Source: Novosphingobium nitrogenifigens DSM 19370
GTDB lineage: Bacteria > Pseudomonadota > Alphaproteobacteria > Sphingomonadales > Sphingomonadaceae
Reading direction: 5' to 3'
NCBI RefSeq assembly: GCF_000192575.1
Contig: NZ_GL876927.1
Coordinates: 6,111 to 45,233, forward strand
Length of the DNA stretch: 39,123 bases
Below the pieces are notes generated by a model. That model made no database searches and had not been told where the DNA came from. It saw only the letters and a list, made by a program, of their open reading frames with translations. Below, piece after piece: positions 1 through 8,759 of this stretch. Within the stretch, counting starts at the first letter, position 1. Every line of letters begins with the position of its first letter. The position numbers and the translations under genes were made by a program.

Positions 1-911
1 GATCCAGAGATGGCGGCGGCGGCCGCGCAGCCATTGATCCATCAGGATCGAGGCGAGTTGGCGGCCTTTGCCAGCACCCGTACCGTCGCCGAGGAAGAAG
101 CCGCGCCGGTAATTGGCGCCATCAGCATCCGGCACCAGCTCAAGCCCACGTTCTGGCACGCGATAGCGGCCGGGGAGATCAGACGATGTCGCATCGAGCG
201 CGTGGACCAGCGTTTCAAGCTGGGCGCGGCTGAGAACATGGCCACGGACCACTTTGGCTGGAAGCTGGGGGACATAGTTCGGGGCCGGCAGCGCCACCGA
301 GGCCATGGCCGCCGATTCCACCAATTGAGTAGGATGGTCAGCCGCATTCTCGAAGATCAGGCGCTGGGGCCGATAGGCGACATAGACGCCTACCGCCTGT
401 TCGGCATCGGCGATTGTGTCGCGATGGGTGTAGGCCAGAGAAATGGCGTCAGTGGCATCGCTGGTGCAATTGGCTGCGGCCAGTTTCGGTGCGGCTGAGC
501 GGAATCCGCCCAGTAAGGTGGGCGTGATTTTGGCAGGCGAAACTGGAAGTGTGGCCACGAGTGCCAATTCAGTTGCGACCCGACGGCGCGGTGGAACCTT
601 CGAGAGGAGGGGCACCAGATCAGCAACAGTAGCCCGGTTGATCACGGCGGTGCTTTTGGGACCGGCGCGCTTGTCGATCACCAGCAGGCACACCGCGATC
701 GAGGTGCCTTGTTTGGCAAAGGCTCCCTCAAGCCGGGCATGGAAGGCCACGCTCGCGCCTTGCAACGCGCGCTGGAACAGTTCCGCGCGGCGGCCAGGTG
801 CCGCACTGCCGTGGTGGGATCATCCATCCCGGCAACATTGCGAGCAAAGGGTGGGTTCATCAGCACCACGCTCGGCCGATTAGCTAGATGGGCGCCAATG
901 CGCGCGGCATC
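1..911 (-). pseudogene. Strawberry-notch-type helicase/N6-methyltransferase, decayed and cut by the window edge
   Basis: On the minus strand one frame is open from about 780 down to base 1. It encodes a Walker A motif, GFFLGDGTGAGKGRQ (about 42-90), preceded by the conserved block around NYVPQLPAKVVRGHVLS. This is the N-terminal helicase region of the large plasmid-borne bifunctional SAM-methyltransferase/DEAD-box helicases of alphaproteobacteria. The methyltransferase motif VVLMNPPF (about 850-873) lies upstream but in another frame. A shift near 781-800 separates the two, and the usual stretch of roughly 40 residues after NPPF is missing. Further upstream the NPPF frame meets a stop near 930. 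The 3' part lies beyond the left edge. I see a gene that has lost its 5' half and been frameshifted, so it is unlikely to make a working enzyme. The family assignment is firm; the exact limits are not. Confidence 0.8.
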
Positions 912-1002
912 AGTCTGTCATTCAGCAAAACGCAGGGCACGCGCAGGGAAGCGGGCGCGGCGCTGGCGAAGGACGGATCATCCTGGCTTTCGGCGTCGCG
1001 GT

Positions 1003-1356
1003 CATTTCGAGATCGCCGACAAGATTGCGAATGGCGTTCCTCTGGCATCGGGCCTGATGCTCGGATTTGGCAGCGCCGCGCTGGTTGCGAACTTGATTTG
1101 CCTGGCGCTGCTCTGGTGCTTCCGCTGCGGAAATGTGAACATGTTGAGCATGTTCGAGTGCTCGCGCAGTGATGTCGCGTCGAACGTCGGAGTTCTCGCC
1201 GCTGCCGAATTGGTCGGCCTGACCGGCTTGGCTTGGCCGAACATCATCGGAGGATTGATCGCCGTGATCTTCCTGCGCTCGGCATGGCGCTTGTTGCGGG
1301 AAAGCTGGCCGGCATGGCGTGCCACAAAGGCACCGGCTCGCGAGTTTTTGCAATGA
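1003..1356 (+). pseudogene. Cation diffusion facilitator, N-terminally truncated
   Basis: The frame ending at TGA 1354-1356 encodes about 117 residues homologous to the second half of a short (about 200 aa) CDF metal exporter. Recognisable blocks are SAALVANLICLALLW, NVNMLSMFECSRSDVASN and IIGGLIAVIFLRSAWRLLRES. The CSRSDVASN segment corresponds to the TM5 metal-site helix. No start codon or first half is present: upstream sequence in this frame is antisense to the strawberry-notch remnant, so the two broken genes were joined at about 970-1003. The intact CDF at 10723-11331 is of the same short subfamily. This fragment is probably the scar of the deletion that built the left end of the metal-resistance block. 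It could still be translated from an internal start but would lack half of the transport domain. Confidence 0.75.
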
Positions 1357-1389
1357 CATGGAAACCTCTCCGTGGTAACAATATGAATC

Positions 1390-1719
1390 GTGCGAGCCTT
1401 TTTGCCTCTTCTAACATGCCTGATGCTGGTCCTCACCAGCTTCTCCGGTATGGCTCATGCTGCCGATTTGGCGGGGGGAAGCATCGCGGGCGTTGAGTTT
1501 ACCGTTCATACCGCCGGGGACATCGACGAGGTGCCGTCGGATTCCGACAAGAACGTCCCGCACCATCACAATTACTGTCATGGGCATGACGTTGGTACCC
1601 CTGCGCGCACGACGATGGAACAGACCCACGTACTCACGGCGCCCAAGCCGACAATCTCCACCTCTGCGTCGCTCGATGGCCGCACTGGCATGGTTCATTT
1701 GAGGCCCCCTCAAGCCTGA
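1390..1719 (+). CDS. CzcI-like small periplasmic His-rich protein
   Basis: This 109-residue protein has a clear signal peptide (MRAFLPLLTCLMLVLTSF..GMAHA) and a short mature part with a histidine cluster, VPHHHNYCHGHD, about residues 57-68. It lies directly before czcC, 60 bp upstream. Size, export signal, HHHxxCHxH cluster and position match the CzcI-type proteins found in front of czcCBA operons, which are thought to bind metal in the periplasm and modulate efflux. The start is a GTG; an ATG at 1383 is out of frame. Sequence similarity to named CzcI proteins is only general, so this is a positional and compositional call. Confidence 0.6.
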   Translation: MRAFLPLLTCLMLVLTSFSGMAHAADLAGGSIAGVEFTVHTAGDIDEVPSDSDKNVPHHHNYCHGHDVGTPARTTMEQTHVLTAPKPTISTSASLDGRTGMVHLRPPQA

Positions 1720-1779
1720 CGTCCGATTTGGGCGCGCGTTGGCGCGCCCCTTTCGATCATCGTCAGGAGTTTCATTTAT

Positions 1780-3057
1780 ATGCATCGTATCCTCGCGGCC
1801 ATGCTGGCCGCAGCGTCGTGCGCCACTATGGCGCATGCGCAGGTCGGACCGTCCGCGCCTTCTGCGCAGGACGCGCCGGTCTACACGCTTGACCAAGCGG
1901 TCAGTGCAGCGGGCGGTTCGGCCCCTGCTGCCGAAGCGGCGACAGCCGCGATCGATGCGGCCCGTGCGGGCCGCACGGTCGCCGGACTGCGGCCCAACCC
2001 GGTTGTCCAGGGCCAGGTCGAGAACGTCATGGGCTCGGGGCCGTATCGTGGGGTCCGCAGCGCGGAATCCACGGTCGGCTTTGCAATCCCGATCGAGCTA
2101 GGCGGCAAGCGCGGCGCCCGCGTCGCGGTCGCCAACGCGCAATTGTCCCGGGCCGAGATTCAGGCCGCGATCATCGCGGCGGACGTCCGGCTTCAGGTGA
2201 CACAGCTCTATGTCGAGGCGGTCGCGGCCGATCGACGGGTGGCGACGGCACGCGACCAGGCCCGGATTGCCAGCGACGCGCTGCGCGCCGCGAGTGTCCG
2301 CGTGCAGGCGGGGCGTGCCTCCCCGCTCGAACAACAGCGTGCTGACGTCGCTCGGATCAATGCTGATGCCAATGTCGAGCGGCAGGTACGTTTGGCGGAA
2401 GCGGCGCGAGCCAATCTGGCGCGCCGGATCGGTCGGCCGATCGACGGCGCGCTCGATGACACGCTGCTCGATCGGCTTCCGGGTACAAACGTCTACGGCC
2501 CGGTGGCGCCGGTCGATACGACCGGCACCTTGGCGTTGGCGGCTGCGAACGCGGATTTCTCCATCGCAGAAGCTGGTGTGCGGCTCGCGCGCGCCAATCG
2601 CGTGCCTGACCTCAATGTCGGTCCTGCGATCCGCCGCCTGGAAGCCACCAACGACATGGCGGCGGTGTTCACCGTGTCGATTCCGATCCCGGTGTTCAAC
2701 AATGGTCGCGCGGCGATCGCACAGGCGACCGCGCAGCGGACCCAGGCGGATGCGCAGCGCCGCGTGACCGCGCTCGACATCGAACAGGCGATCACGGACG
2801 CGCAGGCGCAGGCGGCCAATGCCGCAACGACGGCTCGTGCGGCGTCGGGGCCAGCGCTCGCGGCTGCCCAGGAGGCCGCCCGCATCGCACGGATCGGCTA
2901 TCGCGAAGGCAAATTCGGCCAGCTCGAATTGCTCGATGCGGAACGCACACTCGCCGACACGCGGGTCGCCGCGATCGACGCGCTCGCCAACTACCAGAAT
3001 GCCCGCGCGCAAGTGGAGCGACTGACCGCTCGTGCGCCCAATGGGGGGAATCAGTGA
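1780..3057 (+). CDS. czcC: CzcC family outer-membrane efflux channel (TolC superfamily)
   Basis: A 425-residue protein with signal peptide (cleavage expected after HAQA-like MAHAQ, residue about 21) and the repeated long alpha-helical pattern of outer-membrane efflux proteins. Blocks such as VRLQVTQLYVEAVAADRRVATA and SPLEQQRADVARINADANVERQ recur in the two structural repeats. It would form the outer-membrane exit duct of a CzcCBA tripartite RND pump exporting Co, Zn and Cd from the periplasm. An AGGAG ribosome-binding site lies 8-12 nt before the ATG. Its TGA overlaps the czcB start (TGATG), so the two are translationally coupled. Length is normal for the family and nothing looks broken. Confidence 0.93.
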   Translation: MHRILAAMLAAASCATMAHAQVGPSAPSAQDAPVYTLDQAVSAAGGSAPAAEAATAAIDAARAGRTVAGLRPNPVVQGQVENVMGSGPYRGVRSAESTVGFAIPIELGGKRGARVAVANAQLSRAEIQAAIIAADVRLQVTQLYVEAVAADRRVATARDQARIASDALRAASVRVQAGRASPLEQQRADVARINADANVERQVRLAEAARANLARRIGRPIDGALDDTLLDRLPGTNVYGPVAPVDTTGTLALAAANADFSIAEAGVRLARANRVPDLNVGPAIRRLEATNDMAAVFTVSIPIPVFNNGRAAIAQATAQRTQADAQRRVTALDIEQAITDAQAQAANAATTARAASGPALAAAQEAARIARIGYREGKFGQLELLDAERTLADTRVAAIDALANYQNARAQVERLTARAPNGGNQ

Positions 3058-4235
3058 TGAAGAGCTTTTATCTCGCGGGCGCGGCGTCGCTCGCCCTGCT
3101 CTTGGCTGCCTGCGGCGGCAAGGATGGCGGAAACGAGGCAACTGCCGAAGGCGCAGCTGCCAATGAGACGGCAGCGGGCACGGAAAAGGGCGGTGCTGAA
3201 GGCGGTCATGCCGGTGAAGGCGTCGTCACATTGGGTGCCGACCAGATCGCCACAGCGGGCGTCCAGGTCGGACGGCCGATCATCGGCGGGGCCGGGACGA
3301 TCGAGCTGCCCGCGATCATCGAGGGCGACCCACAGGGAACGCAGGTCGTCTCGGCCGCAATTGCGGGACGCGTGGTCGCGCTCACCCGTAACCTCGGCCA
3401 ATCGGTCGGACGCGGCCAGACCATTGCGGTCATCGAAAGCCGCGAGGCGGCGCAGATCAAGGGCGAGGTCGAGGCGGCGCGGGCGCGGCTTCAGCTCGCT
3501 AATTCGAACCTCGCGCGCGAACAGCGGCTGTTCGCGCAGAGAGTCTCCCCTGAACAGGATCTGATCGCCGCCCGCACAGCGGCGACGGAGGCGCGGATCG
3601 CCCTGACGCAGGCGCAGAGCATGGTTTCGGCGGCGGGTGTCGGCGGCGGCGGGCTCAACCGGCTCGGCATTGCCGCGCCGATCTCGGGCCAGATCATTGC
3701 GCGCCCCGTGACGCTGGGACAAACGGTCGCGGCGGATGCCGAACTCTATCGCATCGCCAACCTGAGCCAGGTGTCGATCGCGCTTAATCTCAAGCCCGAG
3801 GATGCGGGCCGGGTGCGTCCCGGCAATACGGTGCTGGTGAAGGCGGCAGGCCGTCAGGCGACCGCCCGCGTGACCTTCGTGTCGCCGGCGCTTGATCCGC
3901 AGACGCGGCTCGTGCCTGCGCTCGCCACCCTCGACAATCGCGGTGGCGAATGGCGGGTCGGCGAGCCTGTGACGGCAGCCGTGCAGCTCACGGGCAGCGG
4001 CGGGAGCGGGGCGGTCCGCGTGCCGACGACGGCGGTCCAGAGTTTCGAGGGCAAGTCGGTCGTGTTCGTGCGCACGCCCACCGGCTTCAAGGCGACCCCG
4101 GTCCAGCTCGGCGATGCGTCGGGCGACACGGTGATCGTCCGGTCGGGCCTGACCGGCAACGAACAGATCGCCACCACCGGAAGTTTCACGCTCAAGGCCG
4201 AGATCGGCAAGGGCGAAGCGAGCCACGAGGATTAA
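3057..4235 (+). CDS. czcB: CzcB family RND periplasmic adaptor (HlyD/MFP)
   Basis: This 392-residue membrane-fusion protein begins with a lipoprotein-like signal, LALLLAACGG, with the lipobox Cys at about residue 19. A low-complexity Gly/Ala/Glu segment follows (residues 20-55), then the barrel-sandwich/biotinyl-lipoyl part (AAIAGRVVALTRNLGQSVGRGQ), the helical hairpin (AARARLQLANSNLAREQRLF) and the membrane-proximal C-terminal domain. It links CzcA to CzcC. The ATG at 3057 is preferred over a GTG at 3054 because it overlaps the czcC stop by one base and has a G-rich Shine-Dalgarno. The next gene, czcA, follows after 3 bp. Full length, intact. Confidence 0.93.
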   Translation: MKSFYLAGAASLALLLAACGGKDGGNEATAEGAAANETAAGTEKGGAEGGHAGEGVVTLGADQIATAGVQVGRPIIGGAGTIELPAIIEGDPQGTQVVSAAIAGRVVALTRNLGQSVGRGQTIAVIESREAAQIKGEVEAARARLQLANSNLAREQRLFAQRVSPEQDLIAARTAATEARIALTQAQSMVSAAGVGGGGLNRLGIAAPISGQIIARPVTLGQTVAADAELYRIANLSQVSIALNLKPEDAGRVRPGNTVLVKAAGRQATARVTFVSPALDPQTRLVPALATLDNRGGEWRVGEPVTAAVQLTGSGGSGAVRVPTTAVQSFEGKSVVFVRTPTGFKATPVQLGDASGDTVIVRSGLTGNEQIATTGSFTLKAEIGKGEASHED

Positions 4236-4238
4236 GCC

Positions 4239-7200
4239 ATGATCGCCCGTATCGTAACCTGGGCGGTCGAGAAGCGCTGGCTAGTCCTGCTCCTCACCGT
4301 CATCGTCGCCGCCATCGGCGCCTTTTCCCTCTACCGGCTACCGATCGACGCGGTGCCGGACATCACCAACAATCAGGTCCAGATCAACGTCCGCGCGCCT
4401 GCCCTCTCGCCCGAGCTGGTCGAGAAGCAGGTGTCGTTTCCAATCGAAACCGCGCTCGCCGGCACCCCCGGCCTGGAATATACGCGCTCGTTGAGCCGCA
4501 ACGGCTTCGCGCAGATCACGGCGGTCTTTTCGGACGCGACGGACATCTATTTCGCCCGCCAGCAGGTGGGCGAGCGTCTGCGGGGCGTGCAAGAGAATCT
4601 GCCCGACGGCGTGAACCCTGAAATGGGTCCGATCGCGACAGGCCTGGGCGAGGTGTACATGTACACCGTTCGTCTCGATCATCGCGAGGACGACAAGCAC
4701 AAGCCCGGTGAACCGGGCCAACAGCCCGATGGCAGCTACATCACGCCAGAGGGCGAGCGACTGACGACCGAAGAGGACAAGGCGACCTACCTGCGCACCG
4801 CGCAGGACTGGATCGTGACGCCGCTTCTGAAGACCACACCGGGCCTCGCCGGTGTCGACTCGATTGGCGGTTACGCCAAGCAGTTCCTCGTCGTGCCCGA
4901 CGTGCAGAAGCTGGCCTCGCTCGGCATCACGCTGACGGACCTGGGAAATGCGCTGGAGCGCAATAACACCAGCGTCGGCGGTGGCTTCGTCAATCGCAAT
5001 GGCGAAGGTCTGGCTGTTCGCTCGGATGCGCTCGTTCGCAATGCCAGCGAGTTGGCCAGGACCGTGATCGCGACACGTAACGGCGTGCCGATCACGGTCG
5101 AACAAGTTGCGACTGTGAAGACGGGTCAGGCGATCCGCATGGGTTCGGCATCGGAGAACGGTACCGAAGTCGTCGTCGGCACGGCGATCATGCGGATCGG
5201 CGAGAACAGCCGCATCGTGTCGACCGCGGTCGCTGAGAAACTGAAGACGATCAACGCTTCGCTGCCTCCTGACGTCGTAATTCAGCCGGTGCTGAACCGC
5301 ACCGAGCTGGTCAATTCGACGATCAAGACGGTCGCGAAAAACCTGTCCGAAGGCGCGGTGCTGGTCATCGTCGTGCTCTTCCTGCTGCTCGGCAACTTCC
5401 GTGCGGCCCTGATCGCGGCGTTGGTCATCCCGATCACCATGATGCTGACAGGCTTTGGTATGCTGCGCGCTGGGGTCTCGGCCAATCTGATGAGCCTTGG
5501 GGCTTTGGACTTCGGTCTGATCGTCGACGGCGCCGTCATCATTGTCGAAAACGCGCTGCGCCGGCTTGCCGAGCAACAGCATCATGAAGGCCGATTGCTC
5601 AGCGTCAAGGAACGGCTCGCGACCGTGGCAGCCGCTGCGCGTGAGATGATCCGTCCCTCTGTGTACGGGCAGGCAATCATCATCCTCGTCTACGTACCGC
5701 TGCTCACGCTGACCGGCGTGGAGGGTAAAACGTTCGGACCGATGGCGCTGACCGTCATCATCGCGCTCGCCTTCGCCTTCATCCTCTCTCTCACCTTCGT
5801 GCCGGCGATGATTGCGATCTGGCTGTCGAAGAAGGTCGAGGAGAAGGACGGCCGCATCATCACGTGGCTGAAGAAGCGCTACGAACCCGGTCTCGACCGG
5901 GCCATGAAGCGCCCGACGCTGACGATCGGTGCGGGTGTGGGAAGCCTTGTGGTGGCGGCGCTTGCTTTCACTACGCTCGGCTCGGTATTCCTGCCGCAGC
6001 TCGACGAAGGCGATTTGCTGATCCAGTCGCTCCGCATTCCGGCAACGTCGGTCCAGCAGAGCCAGGCGATGCAGGTGCCGATCGAGCGGATGATGTCGAA
6101 GCAGCCGGAGGTGCAATTCGTCTATTCCAAGACGGGCACCGCCGAGCTGGCGGCCGACCCGATGCCGCCGAACGCGACCGACATGTTCGTCATCCTGAAG
6201 CCGCGCAAGGATTGGCCGGATCCTGAGCTTCCCAAGGAGGAGCTGGTCAGCCGGATCGAGGGTAATCTCGCGAAGATTCCGGGAAATGCCTACGAGATCA
6301 CCCAGCCCATCCAGATGCGCTTCAACGAGCTGATCGCCGGCGTTCGCGGCGACATCGCGGTGAAGGTGTTCGGCGATGACTTCACACAAATGAACCGGAC
6401 GGCCGAGCAGGTTGCTGCGGTGCTGCGCAAGACGCAGGGCGCAGCGGACGTGAAGGTCGAGCAAACGACGGGCCTGCCCATGCTCGACATTCGCGTCAAT
6501 CGCGACGCAATGGCACGTTTGGGGGTCACTGCCCAAGATGTGCAGGACATTGTCACCGCGACAATCGGCGGGCGCACCTCGGGCCAGATCTTCGAGGGCG
6601 ATCGGCGCTTTCCGGTCGTGATACGGCTCTCTGAAGCGCAACGGGCGGACATCGGCCTTCTCGAACAGGTGCAGGTGCCGTTGGCGGGGGGTGGCTATGT
6701 GCCGCTTTCCAGCGTCGCCGACATCAAGGTCATCGATGGCCCCAACCAGATCAGCCGCGAGAACGGGAAGCGGCGTGTGGTGGTGCAAGCCAACGTGCGT
6801 GGCCGCGACGTTGGATCGGTGGTTGCGGATGCGCAGGCAACGATCGCCAGCCAGGTTCGGCTGCCTGCCGGCACCTATCTCGAATGGGGCGGCCAATTTG
6901 AAAACCTGCAATCGGCGAGCGAACGGCTTAAGCTAGTCATTCCGGCCTGCTTCATCCTGATCCTGTTCCTGCTCTATGGCGCATTGGAATCGGTCCGCGA
7001 TGCCGCGATCGTCTTCACCGGCGTGCCCTTCGCGCTGGTGGGCGGCGTCCTGCTGCTCTTCTTGCGAGGCATGGACTTTTCAATCTCGGCAGCGGTGGGC
7101 TTCATCGCCTTGTCGGGTATCGCGGTCCTCAACGGCCTCGTGATGGTCAGCTCGATCCAGGATTTGATCCGGTCGGGGTTATCGCGCGAAGAGGCGGCCC

Positions 7201-7484
7201 ATGTCGGCGCAATGCAGCGCCTGCGGCCCGTCGTCATGACCGCGCTCGTCGCAAGCCTCGGCTTCGTGCCGATGGCGCTTGGCGAGGGCGCGGGTGCGGA
7301 GGTACAGAAGCCCTTGGCGACCGTCGTCATCGGCGGCCTGGTCTCGGCGACGCTGCTGACGCTGTTCGTGCTGCCGACGCTTTATGCCCGGTTCGGGCAG
7401 AAAATGATCAAGAAGCTCGATCACGACAATGAGAAGCATGAAGGGGATGACCACGGTCAGACCTTCGTGAGCAACTTGGCCTAA
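4239..7484 (+). CDS. czcA: CzcA family heavy-metal RND efflux pump
   Basis: A 1081-residue inner-membrane proton/metal antiporter. It opens with the family start MIARIVTWAVEKRWLVLLL and carries two long periplasmic loops and the usual two blocks of six membrane helices. The HME-RND signature in TM4 is DFGLIVDGAVIIVEN (about residues 424-438), with the Asp/Asp/Glu set typical of the Zn/Co/Cd class (HME1) rather than the Cu/Ag class. A loop insert between residues about 150 and 180 is rich in Lys, Glu and Asp. Together with CzcB and CzcC it would export divalent Co, Zn and Cd. Length is normal (about 1050-1080). A perfect inverted repeat follows the stop. No czcRS or czcD regulator is visible next to it. 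Confidence 0.95.
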   Translation: MIARIVTWAVEKRWLVLLLTVIVAAIGAFSLYRLPIDAVPDITNNQVQINVRAPALSPELVEKQVSFPIETALAGTPGLEYTRSLSRNGFAQITAVFSDATDIYFARQQVGERLRGVQENLPDGVNPEMGPIATGLGEVYMYTVRLDHREDDKHKPGEPGQQPDGSYITPEGERLTTEEDKATYLRTAQDWIVTPLLKTTPGLAGVDSIGGYAKQFLVVPDVQKLASLGITLTDLGNALERNNTSVGGGFVNRNGEGLAVRSDALVRNASELARTVIATRNGVPITVEQVATVKTGQAIRMGSASENGTEVVVGTAIMRIGENSRIVSTAVAEKLKTINASLPPDVVIQPVLNRTELVNSTIKTVAKNLSEGAVLVIVVLFLLLGNFRAALIAALVIPITMMLTGFGMLRAGVSANLMSLGALDFGLIVDGAVIIVENALRRLAEQQHHEGRLLSVKERLATVAAAAREMIRPSVYGQAIIILVYVPLLTLTGVEGKTFGPMALTVIIALAFAFILSLTFVPAMIAIWLSKKVEEKDGRIITWLKKRYEPGLDRAMKRPTLTIGAGVGSLVVAALAFTTLGSVFLPQLDEGDLLIQSLRIPATSVQQSQAMQVPIERMMSKQPEVQFVYSKTGTAELAADPMPPNATDMFVILKPRKDWPDPELPKEELVSRIEGNLAKIPGNAYEITQPIQMRFNELIAGVRGDIAVKVFGDDFTQMNRTAEQVAAVLRKTQGAADVKVEQTTGLPMLDIRVNRDAMARLGVTAQDVQDIVTATIGGRTSGQIFEGDRRFPVVIRLSEAQRADIGLLEQVQVPLAGGGYVPLSSVADIKVIDGPNQISRENGKRRVVVQANVRGRDVGSVVADAQATIASQVRLPAGTYLEWGGQFENLQSASERLKLVIPACFILILFLLYGALESVRDAAIVFTGVPFALVGGVLLLFLRGMDFSISAAVGFIALSGIAVLNGLVMVSSIQDLIRSGLSREEAAHVGAMQRLRPVVMTALVASLGFVPMALGEGAGAEVQKPLATVVIGGLVSATLLTLFVLPTLYARFGQKMIKKLDHDNEKHEGDDHGQTFVSNLA

Positions 7485-7489
7485 TGGAT

Positions 7490-7518
7490 GAGCGGGGCGA
7501 TCCGCGATCGCCCCGCTC
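7490..7518 (+). terminator. Perfect hairpin after czcA
   Basis: A 13-bp perfect stem (GAGCGGGGCGATC and its complement) with a 3-nt loop starts 6 nt after the czcA stop. It has no T-run, so it is either a weak terminator or an mRNA-stabilising stem that lowers expression of the following SRPBCC gene. Confidence 0.65.
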
Positions 7519-7537
7519 ATCTCTGGGAGATGGGGAT

Positions 7538-8026
7538 ATGCCTCGCACCATAACCAGCTCAATGCTTCACGGCGGGCCACTGTGGATCTGGTCGGCGATC
7601 ACCGATCCGGATCATCGTCGGGCTTGGAGTCCGCTCGTATTACTCGACGACCCGTGCCAGCTTAGCACGACGGAATGTACCTTCGCGATCCAGGGCATCG
7701 CCGGGCCAATTCGGACGCCGGCCCGGGTCGATCAATTCGATAAGCCGCACGCCTTCGCTTGGTCCTGCGGCATCCCTTATCTGTTCACGCTCGAAGAGCG
7801 GTACGAGCTGGCCGGGAACGATGGTGGCACCAGGCTAACACATAACTGCACGCTGCGCGGGGCCATGTCTCTGCCGTTCGCGGCGATGATGTTGCGTCGC
7901 CTGCGGTCCCTGATGATCGAGGCTGACGATCGCCTCGCAACCTATCTGCGCTGGCGGGTGGGTCAGCCTGCCCGTGGGATTAATCGTCAGCGCGACCCCT
8001 CCCGCTACAGGAGGAAGGCGCGATGA
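7538..8026 (+). CDS. SRPBCC (START/polyketide-cyclase fold) family protein
   Basis: About 162 residues starting at an ATG with a GGAGATGGGG Shine-Dalgarno region 4-10 nt upstream. The N-terminus, with WIWSAITDPDHRRAWSPLV, followed by beta-strand-rich sequence (TFAIQGIAGPIRTPARVDQFD, AFAWSCGIPYLFTLEERYELA) and a long C-terminal helix (AAMMLRRLRSLMIEADDRLATYL), is the classic SRPBCC ligand-binding layout. The ligand is unknown; such proteins are often found near metal or solvent resistance genes. The stop overlaps an ATGATG with a strong GAGGAAGG site, so it was cotranscribed with the now-broken gene after it. An in-frame ATG at 7484, overlapping the czcA stop, lies before the hairpin and is less likely to be the start. 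Confidence 0.65.
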   Translation: MPRTITSSMLHGGPLWIWSAITDPDHRRAWSPLVLLDDPCQLSTTECTFAIQGIAGPIRTPARVDQFDKPHAFAWSCGIPYLFTLEERYELAGNDGGTRLTHNCTLRGAMSLPFAAMMLRRLRSLMIEADDRLATYLRWRVGQPARGINRQRDPSRYRRKAR

Positions 8027-8341
8027 TGCCGTTGAAGCGGGTACTGCCCGACCACGGAGCAGCAAATCCATTCGTCCGACAGCGCCGTGGCGGCCGGGGA
8101 AATGGGGCGCGATCCATATCGCTGTTCCGACGGGGAACCGCTGTTCGTCGACTACAAGGACAATGGCCTGCAGATCGATTTGCGGCGCTTCAGCAGCGCC
8201 GTGCCCATGACGCTGACCGCGCCAGCGCAAGGCCTTCAATACGTCGGCAAGACAGCCACCGCGACCTTCAAGGGGTCGCAGCTCACCGTCGTGGAAGGCG
8301 AGGGCGGCACCCGGACCTGCGAATGGGAGGGCACCCGATGA
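8023..8341 (+). pseudogene. MliC-like C-type-lysozyme-inhibitor domain, start broken
   Basis: The frame 8087-8341 encodes a compact beta-rich domain with two cysteines, YRCSDGEPLFVDYKDNG .. SQLTVVEGEGGTRTCEWEG. This fits the MliC/membrane-bound lysozyme inhibitor fold: a Cys near the first strand, an FKG-type middle and a closing Cys. The frame continues upstream to a stop at 8033-8035 without an ATG. The natural start with a strong ribosome-binding site (GAGGAAGG, ATG 8023/8026) is in a different frame and encodes MMPLKRVLP, the beginning of an export signal. The simplest reading is a small deletion or frameshift near 8040 that removed the hydrophobic core of the signal peptide. A second MliC-like lipoprotein lies at 9644-10036. 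Expression from the GTG at 8087 would give a cytosolic product. Confidence 0.5.
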
Positions 8342-8386
8342 ACCGTCCTGTCTTCCGACATGTCGCACTGCAACGGGAGAGAAACG

Positions 8387-8728
8387 ATGTCTGACACGTC
8401 GATCTCCAATGTGATGGCCATTCGTGCCGAAGTAATTGCGCGAAGCCGCGCTTTGCGTGAGGCGTAGCCGACGGCACCGCCCGGCGTGACGCCGACCGCT
8501 CCGGCGTCGAACTTCGCGGACACACTCAATGCCGTGGTCGCGAAGGTCTACGAGACCCAGGATTAAGAGGATGTCGTCACCGAAGCATATGAGCGTGGCG
8601 GAACCACCGGCACTGCAACCGCCGCGATCATCCAGAGCAGCGCATCCATCACTTTTGAGGCGCCCATGCAAGTCCGTAACAAGATGCAGCCCACTTATCG
8701 GGGCATCATGAACATACCGATCGAATAA
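8387..8728 (+). pseudogene. fliE: fliE (flagellar basal-body protein) with two in-frame stops
   Basis: Read in one frame, this 342-nt stretch aligns with FliE from end to end. The N-terminus is MSDTSISNVMAIRAEVIARS, the middle is FADTLNAVVAKVYETQ, and the C-terminus contains VTEAYERGGTT, ITFEAPMQVRNK and YRGIMNIPIE, the hallmark AYERG...FEA..QVRNK...Y..IMN.P pattern. The frame is interrupted by TAG at 8465-8467 and TAA at 8564-8566 but is otherwise kept over 113 codons. FliE joins the MS ring to the rod in the flagellar basal body. No other flagellar gene is nearby, so this is a stranded copy in a metal-resistance region. The conserved length and frame suggest loss by point mutation. The second half also shows unusual substitutions. 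Confidence 0.75.
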
Positions 8729-8759
8729 CGATCGCGAAGAGATTTAGAGAGTAATTGAT

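Noticed and set aside
3051..4226. 391-codon open frame antisense to czcB
   Set aside because: Shadow of czcB, Arg/His-rich with no domain.
4338..6911. 857-codon open frame antisense to czcA
   Set aside because: High-GC shadow frame: rich in Arg, His, Asp and Gln, without domains, opposite to an intact czcA.
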